Assembly: GCA_903892645.1 (NCBI GenBank)
Contig: CAITJF010000263.1
Span: forward strand, 1-53,353
Length of the DNA stretch: 53,353 bases
Direction: 5' to 3'
From: an uncultured Nitrosomonadales bacterium
GTDB lineage: Bacteria > Pseudomonadota > Gammaproteobacteria > Burkholderiales > Gallionellaceae
Of this stretch, positions 9,501 to 17,689 are shown one piece after another. A program made the position numbers and the translations under genes. The notes beneath the pieces were generated by a model. It was not told the DNA's origin, ran no database searches, and worked only from the letters and a program-made list of their open reading frames with translations. Position 1 is the stretch's first letter. Each line of letters starts with the position of its first letter.

Positions 9501-9916
9501 CAACGGAAAAGAAGTCGCCCGACACATCAAGCAAAGCAGCCGATTCCACTAGATTGAATCCGCTGGCGCCTTACTATCTTGTTTACGTCCACGACGATGG
9601 CACTGTCCGTTTTAGCTTTGCCAAGCCGAAGGAATCAATGATTCTCCTGCGTGATCTCACTGCTGGAGAGCCAGCTGCATTTGAGAAACTTTGCGACCTG
9701 TTCGATCAGCACACACAGGACGGCACTGACATGAGCCACTACGATGGCCTGCTTAGGAAAGTGCTCGCCTCAATAGAACACACCTTCCAACGGCGTGCGG
9801 TCGCCTCACTCCTGAGCAATCGTGGCGCGCTGCTGCCAACCACTTCCGAAGCCCCGACCTCCAGCGGAGACGACTTCGAACTCGTCACCTGGCTGGTCAT
9901 CATGGAGGCACAATAG
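6536..9916 (+). CDS. PLD-nuclease/SNF2 helicase fusion of a restriction-like system
   Basis: The product is 1126 residues; AGGGG lies just before ATG 6536. The N-terminus is a phospholipase D-like domain with LHGKMY (His125, Lys127) and GSSNF (Asn145), the HxK…N pattern of PLD-type nucleases; only one HxK is visible, so a dimer may be needed. From about 245 an SF2 SNF2-type helicase follows: Walker A SVGLGKT (about 275-281), DESH (363-366), SATPVNN (about 408) and motif VI QRFGRIDRIGS (about 840). A coiled, Glu/Arg-rich insert lies between the two RecA-like lobes. It should translocate on DNA and cut it through the PLD domain. The next gene, a DNA methyltransferase, starts 4 bp after its stop. 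DISARM and some other systems also combine SNF2 helicases, PLD proteins and methylases, but this fusion plus ATPase arrangement is not one I recognise by name. Confidence 0.88.
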   Translation: MTTKTVANTQGIRDNYRRGNVSDFLKEKIQEGSMLSVVSAYFTIYAYDALKGNLDRIEHLDFLFGEPSSVNRLDPNKTDMKAFIIDADGLELANKLQQKRVAKECAEWIEQKVDIKTIKQSNLLHGKMYHIATGGVEDAILGSSNFTVRGLGLGNGGNNIELNLIVDSNRDRQELKQWFMEVWNDEALVKDVKQEVLNYLRKLYANQPPQFIYYLTLFHLFRDYLDGTRDIDDNIRRVALPDTHIWRTLYTFQKDGAKAAINKILEYNGCILADSVGLGKTYTALAVIKYFEQRNERVLVLCPKKLSRNWTIYRNPSSLNPFSDDKFRYDVLHHTDLSRESGNVNGLELDTLNWGAYDLIVIDESHNFRNNKLATQRYGDTKERRSRYQRLMEDIISAGVKTKVLLLSATPVNNQLADLRNQISFIAGGDVARNDSADAAFAEKLNILSVRDTSRQAQTQFTNWAKKPPGQRKTRELIAAIGGDFFKLLDGLSIARSRNQIASYYAGEMKELGGFPRRPAPKAIHAPIDLEQRFLSFEQLDAEISALNLALYHPTSKLRDDLPANIRAEYENKILGGFTQEGRERILISMMKVNFLKRLESSVDSFRLTLQRTINKIDRLEERITAFEKHLDDNPHIDYDSLTPDQFEDPDFDEEDFTIGGRRRIHLAHLKLPEWLKEVRNDRTQLQFLLEKTQSVTAKRDGKLAELKAFIEAKVRQPTTNRDGKVNRKMLVFTAFADTARYLYENLDLWARKELKIHTGLVCGDGGNAASLGRTDYDDILTNFSPIAKRRADQSPRFQNQQEEIDLLIATDCISEGQNLQDCDLLVNYDIHWNPVRIIQRFGRIDRIGSRNDSVQLVNFWPVTDLDHYLGLKLRVEARMALADLAATQTDNLLDPGQLEDLIKEDMLFRDRQLKRLKDEILDLEDLDDSVSLTDFSLDEFRMDLLRYLKANQKELEEAGEGLYAVVPQKVDLFMAAQPGALFCLRHRATEKKSPDTSSKAADSTRLNPLAPYYLVYVHDDGTVRFSFAKPKESMILLRDLTAGEPAAFEKLCDLFDQHTQDGTDMSHYDGLLRKVLASIEHTFQRRAVASLLSNRGALLPTTSEAPTSSGDDFELVTWLVIMEAQ

Positions 9917-9920
9917 CGCT

Positions 9921-12900
9921 ATGGCCGCAGACATTAAAAGGATTGAAGCTGCCCTTGCCACCTTCTCGCAACAGCCTCTCCGCGAAGCGGCCACCAAGTT
10001 CTTGGGTGAGCTCGGTTATCAATCCGACCGTACGCTCAACCTCGGTAATTCCAGCCCGAGGGCATTTCTTGAGTTAGTGAATTCTCATACCGGCAGTGCT
10101 GGTTTTAACGAATCCAAAGCCTTATTTTCAAACTGGGCATCCGCCGACCTCCTCTTCCAGCTCACCGACGAGGAACTCTCTGGCAACATGAGCCTCTTCA
10201 AGGATACCGCCGTCGATCCCGGCCTGCTCCGCTCCTACCTCTTTTTCGCCATAGAATTAACCGGCGGCGACTACCCCCGTGGCAAACTTACCGGCATTGC
10301 CCGCCAGATCAACCGCGTCTTCCCCATGCCCGTCATGCTGCTCATCAAGCACCTTACGGATAAGAAGCCCGTTCTTTCAATCGCCGTCATCAACCGTAGG
10401 CAGAACAAGCGCGATGCTGCGCGCGATGTTCTCGGCAAGGTCACCATCATCCGCGATATTTCGCTCTCGCAGCCACATCGTGGTCACCTCGACATCCTTG
10501 CATCCTTTGCCTTTCATGACCTTGTCCACCCACAACGGCTCCCGATCAATAACTTCGATGCCCTCCACGCCGCATGGGAGGAAATATTCAATGTCGAGTT
10601 GCTTAGCCAGCGTTTCTACCGCGAGCTGGCCAATTGGTACTTCTGGGCTCTCCCGCAAGTCGAGTTCCCATCCGACACTGAGAAGGACGATGACAAACGC
10701 CGTGCCACCTCGCTTATCCGCCTGCTCACCCGTCTCATCTTCTGCTGGTTCCTGAAGGAAAAGGGACTCATCCCCGATAAACTTTTCGTCGAGGCCGATC
10801 TGAAGCGCATCCTCGCCGACCTCGCGCCAGATGCCTCCACTTACTATCAGGCCATCCTTCAAAACCTTTTTTTCGCTACGCTTAACCAGCGTATGGGAAA
10901 GGATAAAAATGGCCAGCCCTACCGTACATTTGCTCTCAATGAGGGTTTCCTGAATAACCGCGCCACCTATGGTGTAGACACCCTTTATCGGTACGAGGAG
11001 CACTTCTGCGACCCGGCCACTGCCATCGACCACTTCGTTGACGTGCCTTTCCTCAATGGGGGCCTGTTCGAATGTCTTGACCGCATTGAGGACGGCACCG
11101 ACAAGAAACTCTATATCGACGGCTTCTCGCGAAATAAGAAGAAGCGTCCCTCTGTCCCCAATCGCCTCTTTTTCGCTGATGAGCAGACAGCCGACCTTTC
11201 CGGTGCCTACGGTGAACCCAAGCGCAGGAACGAGAAAGTTCGCGGCCTTCTCCGCATCCTGCATGCGTACAAGTTTACGATCGTAGAGAACACACCCATT
11301 GACCAGGAAATTGCCCTGGACCCAGAACTGCTCGGCAAGGTTTTTGAAAACCTCCTCGCCTCCTATAACGATGAAACCAAGACCACAGCCCGCAAACAGA
11401 CCGGTTCCTTCTATACCCCGCGCCCCATTGTCGAATACATGGTTGATGAATCACTAAAGGCTCACCTCACCGGCGCGCTGACAAAAACCGGCATGGGCGC
11501 AGAGGACGCTCAGACCGGTCTCGACATTCTGTTCACCTACACCGAGCGCGACCACCCGTTCCACGAACGAGAGGTCACCGTACTGCTCGACGCCATACAC
11601 ACCTGCAAGATTCTTGACCCCGCTTGTGGCTCAGGCGCCTTCCCGATGGGCATGCTGCACAAGCTTGTTTACATCATCCATAAGCTTGACCCCGACAACT
11701 CCCGCTGGAAACAGCTACAAATCGAAGCCGCCGAAAAAATCCCAGATTCCTCCTCCCGTGACGCCGCTATTGTTGCCATTGAGCGAGACTTCGCCGACAA
11801 CGAGGACGATTACGGTCGCAAGCTCTACCTCATAGAGAACTGTCTCTATGGCGTGGATATTCAGCCCATCGCGATACAGATTTCAAAACTCCGCTTCTTC
11901 ATATCTCTCGTCTGCGATCAGCGCACCAACCGCAGCAAGAAAGAAAACCACGGCATTCGTCCGTTGCCTAACCTCGAGACCAAGTTCGTTGCCGCCGACA
12001 CACTGATTGGTTTGCCCGAGATGGAGCAGATGACACTCGTTCCGCAGCGCGTTTACCAGATCGAGGCGGAGATCGAATCCCTCTATCACAAGCACTTCGC
12101 AGTCCAGCGCCGCGACCAGAAGCTCGCCCTTCAGCGCAAACTCAAAGAACTCCGCAAAGAGCTCGGGAAACTCCTTGCCGAAAGCCTTATGGCCTCCAAA
12201 AAGGCTCAGCACGTCGCCGACTGGGACCCATTCGACCCTCAGGCTAGCTCAGACTTTTTTGATTCGCACTGGATGTTCGGGCGCTCGCTAGCAGATGGCT
12301 TCGACATCGTATTGGGGAACCCACCTTATCAGTCAGCAATTGAACACAAGAAGGTGAGAGGTGAGATATATAGGAACTCCGTTAAGCAACGATACATCTC
12401 AGCTACAGGGACATGGGATCTCTACATTCCGTTCTTTGAAGCTGGGATTAAGTTCCTAAAGGCAAATGGGGTTCTTTCATTTATCTCGCCGAACAAGTTT
12501 CTTTCAGCGACATATGGTATTGGACTTCGCAAGTTTTTTCTTGAGACATGCCGCATCCTTTCATTGACCGATGTCAGTCACCTTCCAGTTTTTGAATCAG
12601 CTAGTGTCTACCCAGTAATTTCAGTTTTTCAGAAAATACGGCCCAAGGATCAGTACGAACTCATGCTCAACCTTCCAAGTTCACGGGCCTCGCAGTTTAA
12701 TGCGGATGAATATTTGGTTGCCCGACAGAGCTCTTATGCCTTAACACTCCTGCCAGAAAACTTATGGGGGTTCTTGCTTTCACCTCGCCTGAAGATTTTG
12801 GAGTCCCTATTGATCGACTGTCAGACACTCGATTCAGTTACTCGTGTTTGCGCTACAACCACAGCTGCCGAAGCGGATGAACTAGGTGCAACGCTTTGCT

Positions 12901-13670
12901 CCGCACCAAGTGCCGGATGGAAGACTTTAAACACGGGAACGATCGATCCGTTCTGCAACCATTGGGACTCCGTGCCAATTCGGCACCAAGGGAAATATGT
13001 ATCTCAGCCGATGATACCTAACGGAACAGCTGTGTCCGAAAACCGACGCGATCTCTACTCTTCGCCAAAATTGATCATTGCCAAGATGGCCCTGCGATTG
13101 GAGGGGTTCGTCGATCGACGAGGAGAGTATGCAGCCCTCAATTGCAATTGCGCCTCTGCCCCGACTAATGACTGGACATTAGATTCATTAGCTGTGGTTC
13201 TCCATTCCACTGTGGTCGCATTTGCATATAAACAGTACTTCGATGCTCTGAGAATGAGCGGCGGTTACTTGCCGTTTCAGGCACCACAGCTAAGGATTAT
13301 TCCGATTCCTAAGATCAAGAAGCCCGCTGTCGAACGATTGGATACGCTTGGCCAACTTTGTGCATTGGCTACAAATTCGCAGATTGACAATACAGTTCGA
13401 GCGTTTCTTGCGGATCTTTCGGACGCCTGCGTAATGGAGTGCTACTTCTGCAAGCACATGGCGGAGCGCGATCTGCTCTTCCTTGACGACCTGGCCCCAC
13501 ACCTCACCGCCTACGATCCAAATGAATCTGAGGCGAAGCAATGCGAGTATCTCACCAAAATCTACCATACACTCAACTCTCCGTCGTCGAAGATACGCAA
13601 TCGCCTCCTGCGTCTCACCGCCGACAGTCCCGACCTCCTCGGTGTCATCAAGGAGGAGGGCAAGGTATGA
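9921..13670 (+). CDS. Eco57I-like N6-adenine DNA methyltransferase with specificity domain
   Basis: The start at 9921 (MAADIKRIEAAL) is chosen because it follows the helicase stop by 4 bp; the frame itself opens earlier. The product is about 1249 residues. A long helical N-terminus (about 1-480) precedes GSFYTPRPIVEYMV, a standard lead-in to N6 methylases. The SAM motif I DPACGSGAF is near 566-574, YGVDIQPIAIQISKLR follows near 640, and the catalytic NPPY is near 800. The C-terminal ~450 residues (TaqI/Eco57I-like) should read the target sequence. It resembles BREX PglX and type IIG enzymes in layout, but no PD-(D/E)XK motif was seen in the N-terminus, so cutting may be left to the PLD-helicase. 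It overlaps the ATPase gene by ATGA. Its C-terminal part is visibly more AT-rich than the rest. Confidence 0.88.
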   Translation: MAADIKRIEAALATFSQQPLREAATKFLGELGYQSDRTLNLGNSSPRAFLELVNSHTGSAGFNESKALFSNWASADLLFQLTDEELSGNMSLFKDTAVDPGLLRSYLFFAIELTGGDYPRGKLTGIARQINRVFPMPVMLLIKHLTDKKPVLSIAVINRRQNKRDAARDVLGKVTIIRDISLSQPHRGHLDILASFAFHDLVHPQRLPINNFDALHAAWEEIFNVELLSQRFYRELANWYFWALPQVEFPSDTEKDDDKRRATSLIRLLTRLIFCWFLKEKGLIPDKLFVEADLKRILADLAPDASTYYQAILQNLFFATLNQRMGKDKNGQPYRTFALNEGFLNNRATYGVDTLYRYEEHFCDPATAIDHFVDVPFLNGGLFECLDRIEDGTDKKLYIDGFSRNKKKRPSVPNRLFFADEQTADLSGAYGEPKRRNEKVRGLLRILHAYKFTIVENTPIDQEIALDPELLGKVFENLLASYNDETKTTARKQTGSFYTPRPIVEYMVDESLKAHLTGALTKTGMGAEDAQTGLDILFTYTERDHPFHEREVTVLLDAIHTCKILDPACGSGAFPMGMLHKLVYIIHKLDPDNSRWKQLQIEAAEKIPDSSSRDAAIVAIERDFADNEDDYGRKLYLIENCLYGVDIQPIAIQISKLRFFISLVCDQRTNRSKKENHGIRPLPNLETKFVAADTLIGLPEMEQMTLVPQRVYQIEAEIESLYHKHFAVQRRDQKLALQRKLKELRKELGKLLAESLMASKKAQHVADWDPFDPQASSDFFDSHWMFGRSLADGFDIVLGNPPYQSAIEHKKVRGEIYRNSVKQRYISATGTWDLYIPFFEAGIKFLKANGVLSFISPNKFLSATYGIGLRKFFLETCRILSLTDVSHLPVFESASVYPVISVFQKIRPKDQYELMLNLPSSRASQFNADEYLVARQSSYALTLLPENLWGFLLSPRLKILESLLIDCQTLDSVTRVCATTTAAEADELGATLCSAPSAGWKTLNTGTIDPFCNHWDSVPIRHQGKYVSQPMIPNGTAVSENRRDLYSSPKLIIAKMALRLEGFVDRRGEYAALNCNCASAPTNDWTLDSLAVVLHSTVVAFAYKQYFDALRMSGGYLPFQAPQLRIIPIPKIKKPAVERLDTLGQLCALATNSQIDNTVRAFLADLSDACVMECYFCKHMAERDLLFLDDLAPHLTAYDPNESEAKQCEYLTKIYHTLNSPSSKIRNRLLRLTADSPDLLGVIKEEGKV

Positions 13671-15331
13671 AGTCCCGACTGCATCGCCTTGAAATTCAGA
13701 ACTTCAAGGCCTTCCGAGAATTCGCCCTCGACCTCGAAGGTCGTCATCTCCTCGTTTATGGCCCCAACGGCTCAGGCAAATCCTCCCTCTACTGGGCGCT
13801 TTACACCTTCCTCCAAAGCGCCCGCAAGCAAACGCCCGGCGTCGCCAAGTATTTCGACCCCGCCGATTCGCAGAGCTTGCTTAATATCCACGAGCAGGGT
13901 GAGGTAACTCCGAAACCCGGCGAGATTGCTTTGACCATGCGAGATGCTGTTACCAAGATCGATACCACCTACCGTATTAGCCACACTACCCACGACACAC
14001 ATCGTCAGCCTGCCATCCTGAAGGGTGACCTCGCCAGCGACTTTATTACCTACCGCTTTTTTTTCGGCTTCTCGCACTTCCGAAATTCGGAGAAGTACAA
14101 CCTTTGGCCGTTGTTCGAAAAGGAGATATTGCCGTTCTGTGTTTCGACTGGTGGCAAGGTTCCGTTGGACTGTTGGAACGCGATCAAGGGGGGTGATCCA
14201 AATCCGTTTACGAGTCGTGGATTGGGTGGCACCTACGCCTACGATGATTTCACAAGGAGAGTCGGCGAATTCGCCGCTATCTTACCTGGCATCGTCGATA
14301 CCATAAGCATCGAAGCCCAGAAGTTTTATGACGAGCACTTCTCGCAGGGCGATCCCGAGAAAGTCACGCTCAAGCTGGGCGTCACCACGCTTCCGTCATC
14401 GACGGGCAACAACCAGCAGACCTTTCAATTCACAATCCCGGTCATCGAGTTCGGCATTCAGATAGGCAGCAAGACAATCACTCGACCGCAAGCTTTTCTC
14501 AACGAAGCCAAGCTGACGCAGTTAGCACTATCGGTACGCTTTGCCGCTTCGCTCGTTAATCTTCACGAGTCCGACCTCAAACTCTTAGTCCTCGACGACC
14601 TCCTCGTGAGCCTCGACATGAGCAACCGGATGAAGGTCGTCGAAATCCTGCTTTCCGAAACTTTTGCCAACTACCAGAAAATTATTCTCACTCACGAACT
14701 CGGATTCTTCCGCGAGTTTCGCCGCAAGCTTGGTGCTGGCCACCCGGAATGGTGCTTTCTCCGCCTCGAAGGTAACGCCGCCACCAAAATCGAAGCCAGG
14801 AGCGAGAAAACCGATATCCAGAAAGCCGAGGAATATCTGCACGGTTACAACCTCGACGAAGCCGCGCTTTGCTTGCGGAAGGCAGCAGAAGACATGGGCA
14901 GGCGATGGCGAGAGTGGGCGGACAAAAAAGCAATTCCGCCAGGCACATTTTTTACGCTCACTGAGAATCTTCGCGCCGCGAGAAATAAGCTTCTTGGCGA
15001 ACTACCGCTTAATATCCTCGAAAAGATAATCGAACCCACGCCATCCGCTTATCGCAACCTGCTGGTCGCGGCGTCGGATGCTGACGTCGACGGAAATGCG
15101 GCCCTTGATGCTGCCACAAAAGGAATTCTGAAATCAAAGCGGAAGCGTCTTCGTGAGGCGTTCACAACCGACTACAGCGACCGACTCCGGCAGATCAAGC
15201 TTATCGACGACATCCTCGCCTGCACCGAGCGCGTACTTAACCCTGCCGCTCACTTTAGTATCACACCACTTTACGAGAAGGAGGTTACGGACGCTTTGGA
15301 CTTAATTAAGCAACTCGAAACTATTGTATAA
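13667..15331 (+). CDS. SMC/RecF-like AAA ATPase, third gene of the restriction-like operon
   Basis: The product is 554 residues. ATG 13667 overlaps the methylase stop (ATGA) and follows AGGAGGAGGG. It has an ABC/SMC-type ATPase head split by a short middle region: Walker A YGPNGSGKSS at about 31-40, an ABC-signature-like segment LNEAKLTQLALSVRF near 280, Walker B LLVLDDLLVSLD near 305, and the switch His in LTHELGFF near 342. The C-terminal 190 residues are helical (AEEYLHGYNLDEAALCLRKA) and unassigned. There is no TOPRIM domain, so it is not an OLD nuclease. RecF-like ATPases in defence operons often sense DNA ends or invader DNA and gate effectors; that role here is inference. No further gene is joined to it; 206 bp of non-coding DNA follows. 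Confidence 0.82.
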   Translation: MKSRLHRLEIQNFKAFREFALDLEGRHLLVYGPNGSGKSSLYWALYTFLQSARKQTPGVAKYFDPADSQSLLNIHEQGEVTPKPGEIALTMRDAVTKIDTTYRISHTTHDTHRQPAILKGDLASDFITYRFFFGFSHFRNSEKYNLWPLFEKEILPFCVSTGGKVPLDCWNAIKGGDPNPFTSRGLGGTYAYDDFTRRVGEFAAILPGIVDTISIEAQKFYDEHFSQGDPEKVTLKLGVTTLPSSTGNNQQTFQFTIPVIEFGIQIGSKTITRPQAFLNEAKLTQLALSVRFAASLVNLHESDLKLLVLDDLLVSLDMSNRMKVVEILLSETFANYQKIILTHELGFFREFRRKLGAGHPEWCFLRLEGNAATKIEARSEKTDIQKAEEYLHGYNLDEAALCLRKAAEDMGRRWREWADKKAIPPGTFFTLTENLRAARNKLLGELPLNILEKIIEPTPSAYRNLLVAASDADVDGNAALDAATKGILKSKRKRLREAFTTDYSDRLRQIKLIDDILACTERVLNPAAHFSITPLYEKEVTDALDLIKQLETIV

Positions 15332-15537
15332 ATTAAAAAATGGCGATTTATTTTTCATCTGCCAGATTTGCAAATCAACCATTACCCACACTTGGCAGCG
15401 GCAAGTTGTGCGAAATAGTTGATGGTATGCAAGGTGGTTTTTGAAAAGCGGTGTATGGAGTGATGCGTGTTGTCGAGGATAAAATATGAGAGCCTGCACA
15501 TGATGCATAACTTGCTCACCAGAAAGGTTCGTTTGAT

Positions 15538-17097
15538 ATGAAACCGTTGCGCATTTTTATCAGCAGCGTGCAGAAGGAATTCTCCGCAGAGCGTATCGCG
15601 CTGCGCGATTGGCTGCGCAACGATGCGTTGATGCACCGTTTTTTCGAGCCGTTTTTGTTTGAGGATGTGCCAGCGGCGGATCGTCGTGCCGATGAGGTTT
15701 ATTTGGATGAGGTGGCGGGGTGCGATATTTACGTCGGGCTGTTTGGCAACGAGTATGGCTTTGAAAATACTGCCGGTGTTTCGCCCACCGAACGTGAGTT
15801 CGCCCAAGCGACTGCGCACCACAAGACCCGCCTGATTTTTGTGAGGGGTGCGGACGATCTTCGCCGCCACGCCAAGATGCAGGCGTTGATCGGGCGCGTG
15901 GGCAATGAGTTGATCCGCCGCCGCTATGCCAGCACGTCGGAGCTGGTCGCCGGGCTGTATGCGGCATTGGTGCAATATCTGGAATCGCATGAGCTGATTC
16001 GCAATGGGCCGTTTGATGCGGCACCGTGCCGCAATGCCACGCTGGCTGATCTGGATGAAGAGCGCATGGTCACTTTTCTGCGGCGCGCGCGTCGCGCACG
16101 GGGTTTTCCTCTGCCGGAGGAGGCCACGCCGGGCGAGTTGCTGACGCATCTCAATTTGCTTGATGATGGCCGTCCCACCAATGCCGCGATGCTGTTGTTC
16201 GGCAAACAGCCGCAACGGTTTCTGATTTCTTCCGAGGTGAAGTGCGCTCACTTCCACGGAATGGAGGTGGCCAAGCCGATTCCGTCGTATCAGGTGTACA
16301 AGGGCACGGTGTTCGATCTGGTAGATCAGGCGGTGGATTTTGTGATGTCCAAAATCAATCTCTGGGTTGGCACGCGCGAGGCAGGTGCTGCCGTGCCGGT
16401 GGAATACGAAATTCCCCGCGAGGTGGTGGCGGAGGCTATCGTCAATGCCGTGGCGCATCGCGATTACACCAGCAATGGCAGCGTACAGGTGATGTTGTTC
16501 GCCGACCGGCTGGAGGTGTGGAACCCCGGCGCTTTGCCGCCATCGCTGACACTGGAAAAGTTGCGCCATCCGCATGGTTCTGTGCCGTTCAATCCGCAGT
16601 TGGCGGAGCCGCTTTACCTCACCAAGTACATCGAGCGTATGGGGACGGGCACGGGCGACATGATTCGCCGCTGCCGCGAAGTGGGGCTGCCGGAGCCTCG
16701 GTTCACGGTGTCGGATGGGTTTGTGACGACGATCTGGCGCAAGGCCGGACAAGTCGCCGGACAAGTCGCCGGACAAGTCGCCGGACAAGTCGCCGGACAA
16801 GTCGCCGGACAAGTCGCCGGACAAGTCACCGGACAAGTCACCGGACAAGTTGATCCGTGGGTGATGCGTGTTGTTGAAGCGTGCTCAACTAAAGATTTGA
16901 AGAGCGCAGAAATTCAGGAAGTGGCGGGAATCCGGCATCGTGAGACTTTTCAGCGTAACTATCTGGATAAGCTGCTGGAGGATGAATTGTTAGAACGCAC
17001 CATTCCAGACAAACCTAATAGTCGCTTGCAACAATATCGGCTGACTGAAAAAGGGCGGTTGTTATTGGGGTCGTTGCGAAAAGTGAGTCCGACATAA
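15538..17097 (+). CDS. DUF4062 + GHKL-type ATP-binding protein with GQV repeats
   Basis: The product is 519 residues. The N-terminus ([14 protein letters not shown] to about residue 95) is DUF4062, a TIR/nucleoside-deoxyribosyltransferase-like fold common in defence proteins. The middle resembles the RecG-like/AlbA_2-associated transcriptional regulator family with a GHKL ATPase (HATPase_c_4), seen in [19 protein letters not shown] and RLEVWNPG. Then come nine tandem [AT]GQV units (about 403-438) and a C-terminal winged helix ([21 protein letters not shown]). Such proteins are often annotated as transcriptional regulators or ATP-dependent DNA-binding proteins; the substrate is unknown. It is the last intact gene of the island. 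A base stretch at 15450-15478 upstream resembles its own coding sequence around VMRVVE, hinting at an older partial copy. Confidence 0.8.
   Translation: MKPLRIFISSVQKEFSAERIALRDWLRNDALMHRFFEPFLFEDVPAADRRADEVYLDEVAGCDIYVGLFGNEYGFENTAGVSPTEREFAQATAHHKTRLIFVRGADDLRRHAKMQALIGRVGNELIRRRYASTSELVAGLYAALVQYLESHELIRNGPFDAAPCRNATLADLDEERMVTFLRRARRARGFPLPEEATPGELLTHLNLLDDGRPTNAAMLLFGKQPQRFLISSEVKCAHFHGMEVAKPIPSYQVYKGTVFDLVDQAVDFVMSKINLWVGTREAGAAVPVEYEIPREVVAEAIVNAVAHRDYTSNGSVQVMLFADRLEVWNPGALPPSLTLEKLRHPHGSVPFNPQLAEPLYLTKYIERMGTGTGDMIRRCREVGLPEPRFTVSDGFVTTIWRKAGQVAGQVAGQVAGQVAGQVAGQVAGQVTGQVTGQVDPWVMRVVEACSTKDLKSAEIQEVAGIRHRETFQRNYLDKLLEDELLERTIPDKPNSRLQQYRLTEKGRLLLGSLRKVSPT
16744..16851 (+). repeat. 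12-bp tandem repeat encoding [AT]GQV x9
   Basis: Nine head-to-tail 12-bp units (consensus GCCGGACAAGTC; the last two begin ACC) encode AGQV seven times and TGQV twice. The units are nearly identical in DNA, which points to recent slippage or recombination. Because the unit is 12 bp, copy-number change keeps the frame and only alters the length of the linker between the ATPase and the winged helix. Confidence 0.95.
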
Positions 17098-17163
17098 ACC
17101 GGACAAAGCAGACATCGACAGCAGTAGCGGTGTCAGGTCAAAAGGAGTGAACGAAAGTCATGA

Positions 17164-17559
17164 TGGACATCGGCAGTTGGTGAGCAAGATGCCAAGCGTT
17201 TGTTGGGTGGTGATAGCCAGAAAACTGCGGTGAAAACTTCGGTGAAAACTTCGGTGAAAACGCCGGAGAGAATCCTTCAGTTATTGGAGGCAAATCCGTC
17301 CATGACGCTTGCCCAAGTTGCCACCGAGATTGAAAAGTCACAACGTGCCGTTGAACTCGCCAGTTCCAAGCTGGTTAAGGCAGGGCGGTTGAGATACGTT
17401 GGCCCGCAAAAAGGTGGGCACTGGGAGGTATTGAAAGGAGCGCAAAGCAACAAGTTGCCGCCTTCGCTGAAGCCAATATACAAGATGGGGGATGTGAACT
17501 CGTTATCCGAGCCACAAATTTCTGTGGCGTTTTTGTGGCGGTCATCAGCCAAAACATGA
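17164..17559 (+). pseudogene. Remnant of a winged-helix C-terminus (Fic/AlbA_2-type protein)
   Basis: From 17164 the frame reads about 131 codons without a good start or ribosome-binding site; a stop precedes it at 17161. The segment KTAVKTSVKTSVKT (a three- to four-fold VKTS repeat) followed by a winged-helix unit (PERILQLLEANPSMTLAQVA, then GRLRYVGPQKGGHWEVL) is the usual C-terminal tail of Fic or AlbA_2-like regulators. The body of that protein is missing, and after WEVLK (about 17435) the frame runs on into unrelated sequence. It is best read as a decayed gene end, perhaps of a relative of the preceding DUF4062 protein. A short expressed DNA-binding peptide from TTG 17200 cannot be excluded. 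Confidence 0.6.
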
Positions 17560-17631
17560 CGAATCATGCTCAACAAGCCGCATCACTATTGGCGATTTCA
17601 TTGGGCATGGGTTATCATGCCTTGTTTTGGC

Positions 17632-17659
17632 GGAGGTTCGAATCCTCTCGCCCCGACCA
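17632..17659 (+). other. tRNA-Pro 3'-end remnant, candidate att site (island boundary)
   Basis: The sequence GGAGG-TTCGAAT-CCTCT followed by CGCCCCG-A-CCA is a T-arm, acceptor 3' strand, discriminator and CCA. The acceptor strand implies a CGGGGCG 5' partner, as in betaproteobacterial tRNA-Pro (TGG) genes as I remember them. No 5' half is present in the 100 bases upstream, so this is not a functional tRNA. A terminator follows at 17690. This is the expected right end of an element integrated into a tRNA-Pro 3' end, with the intact tRNA at the other, unseen end. Confidence 0.7.
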
Positions 17660-17689
17660 GTCTAATCAATAAGTTATACAAAATAAAAG

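Noticed and set aside
9921-15331. Assignment of the operon to BREX or DISARM
   Set aside because: The methylase and helicase resemble parts of these systems, but the defining partners (PglZ, BrxC, BrxL; DrmA, DrmB) are not in the window.
15382-16848. Long minus-strand open frame with SGDL repeats, and a plus-strand frame with RTSR repeats
   Set aside because: Both are shadows of the 12-bp repeat and the coding bias of the DUF4062-GHKL gene.
17566-17660. Complete tRNA gene
   Set aside because: No 5' acceptor strand, D-arm or proper anticodon arm can be paired upstream of the T-arm.
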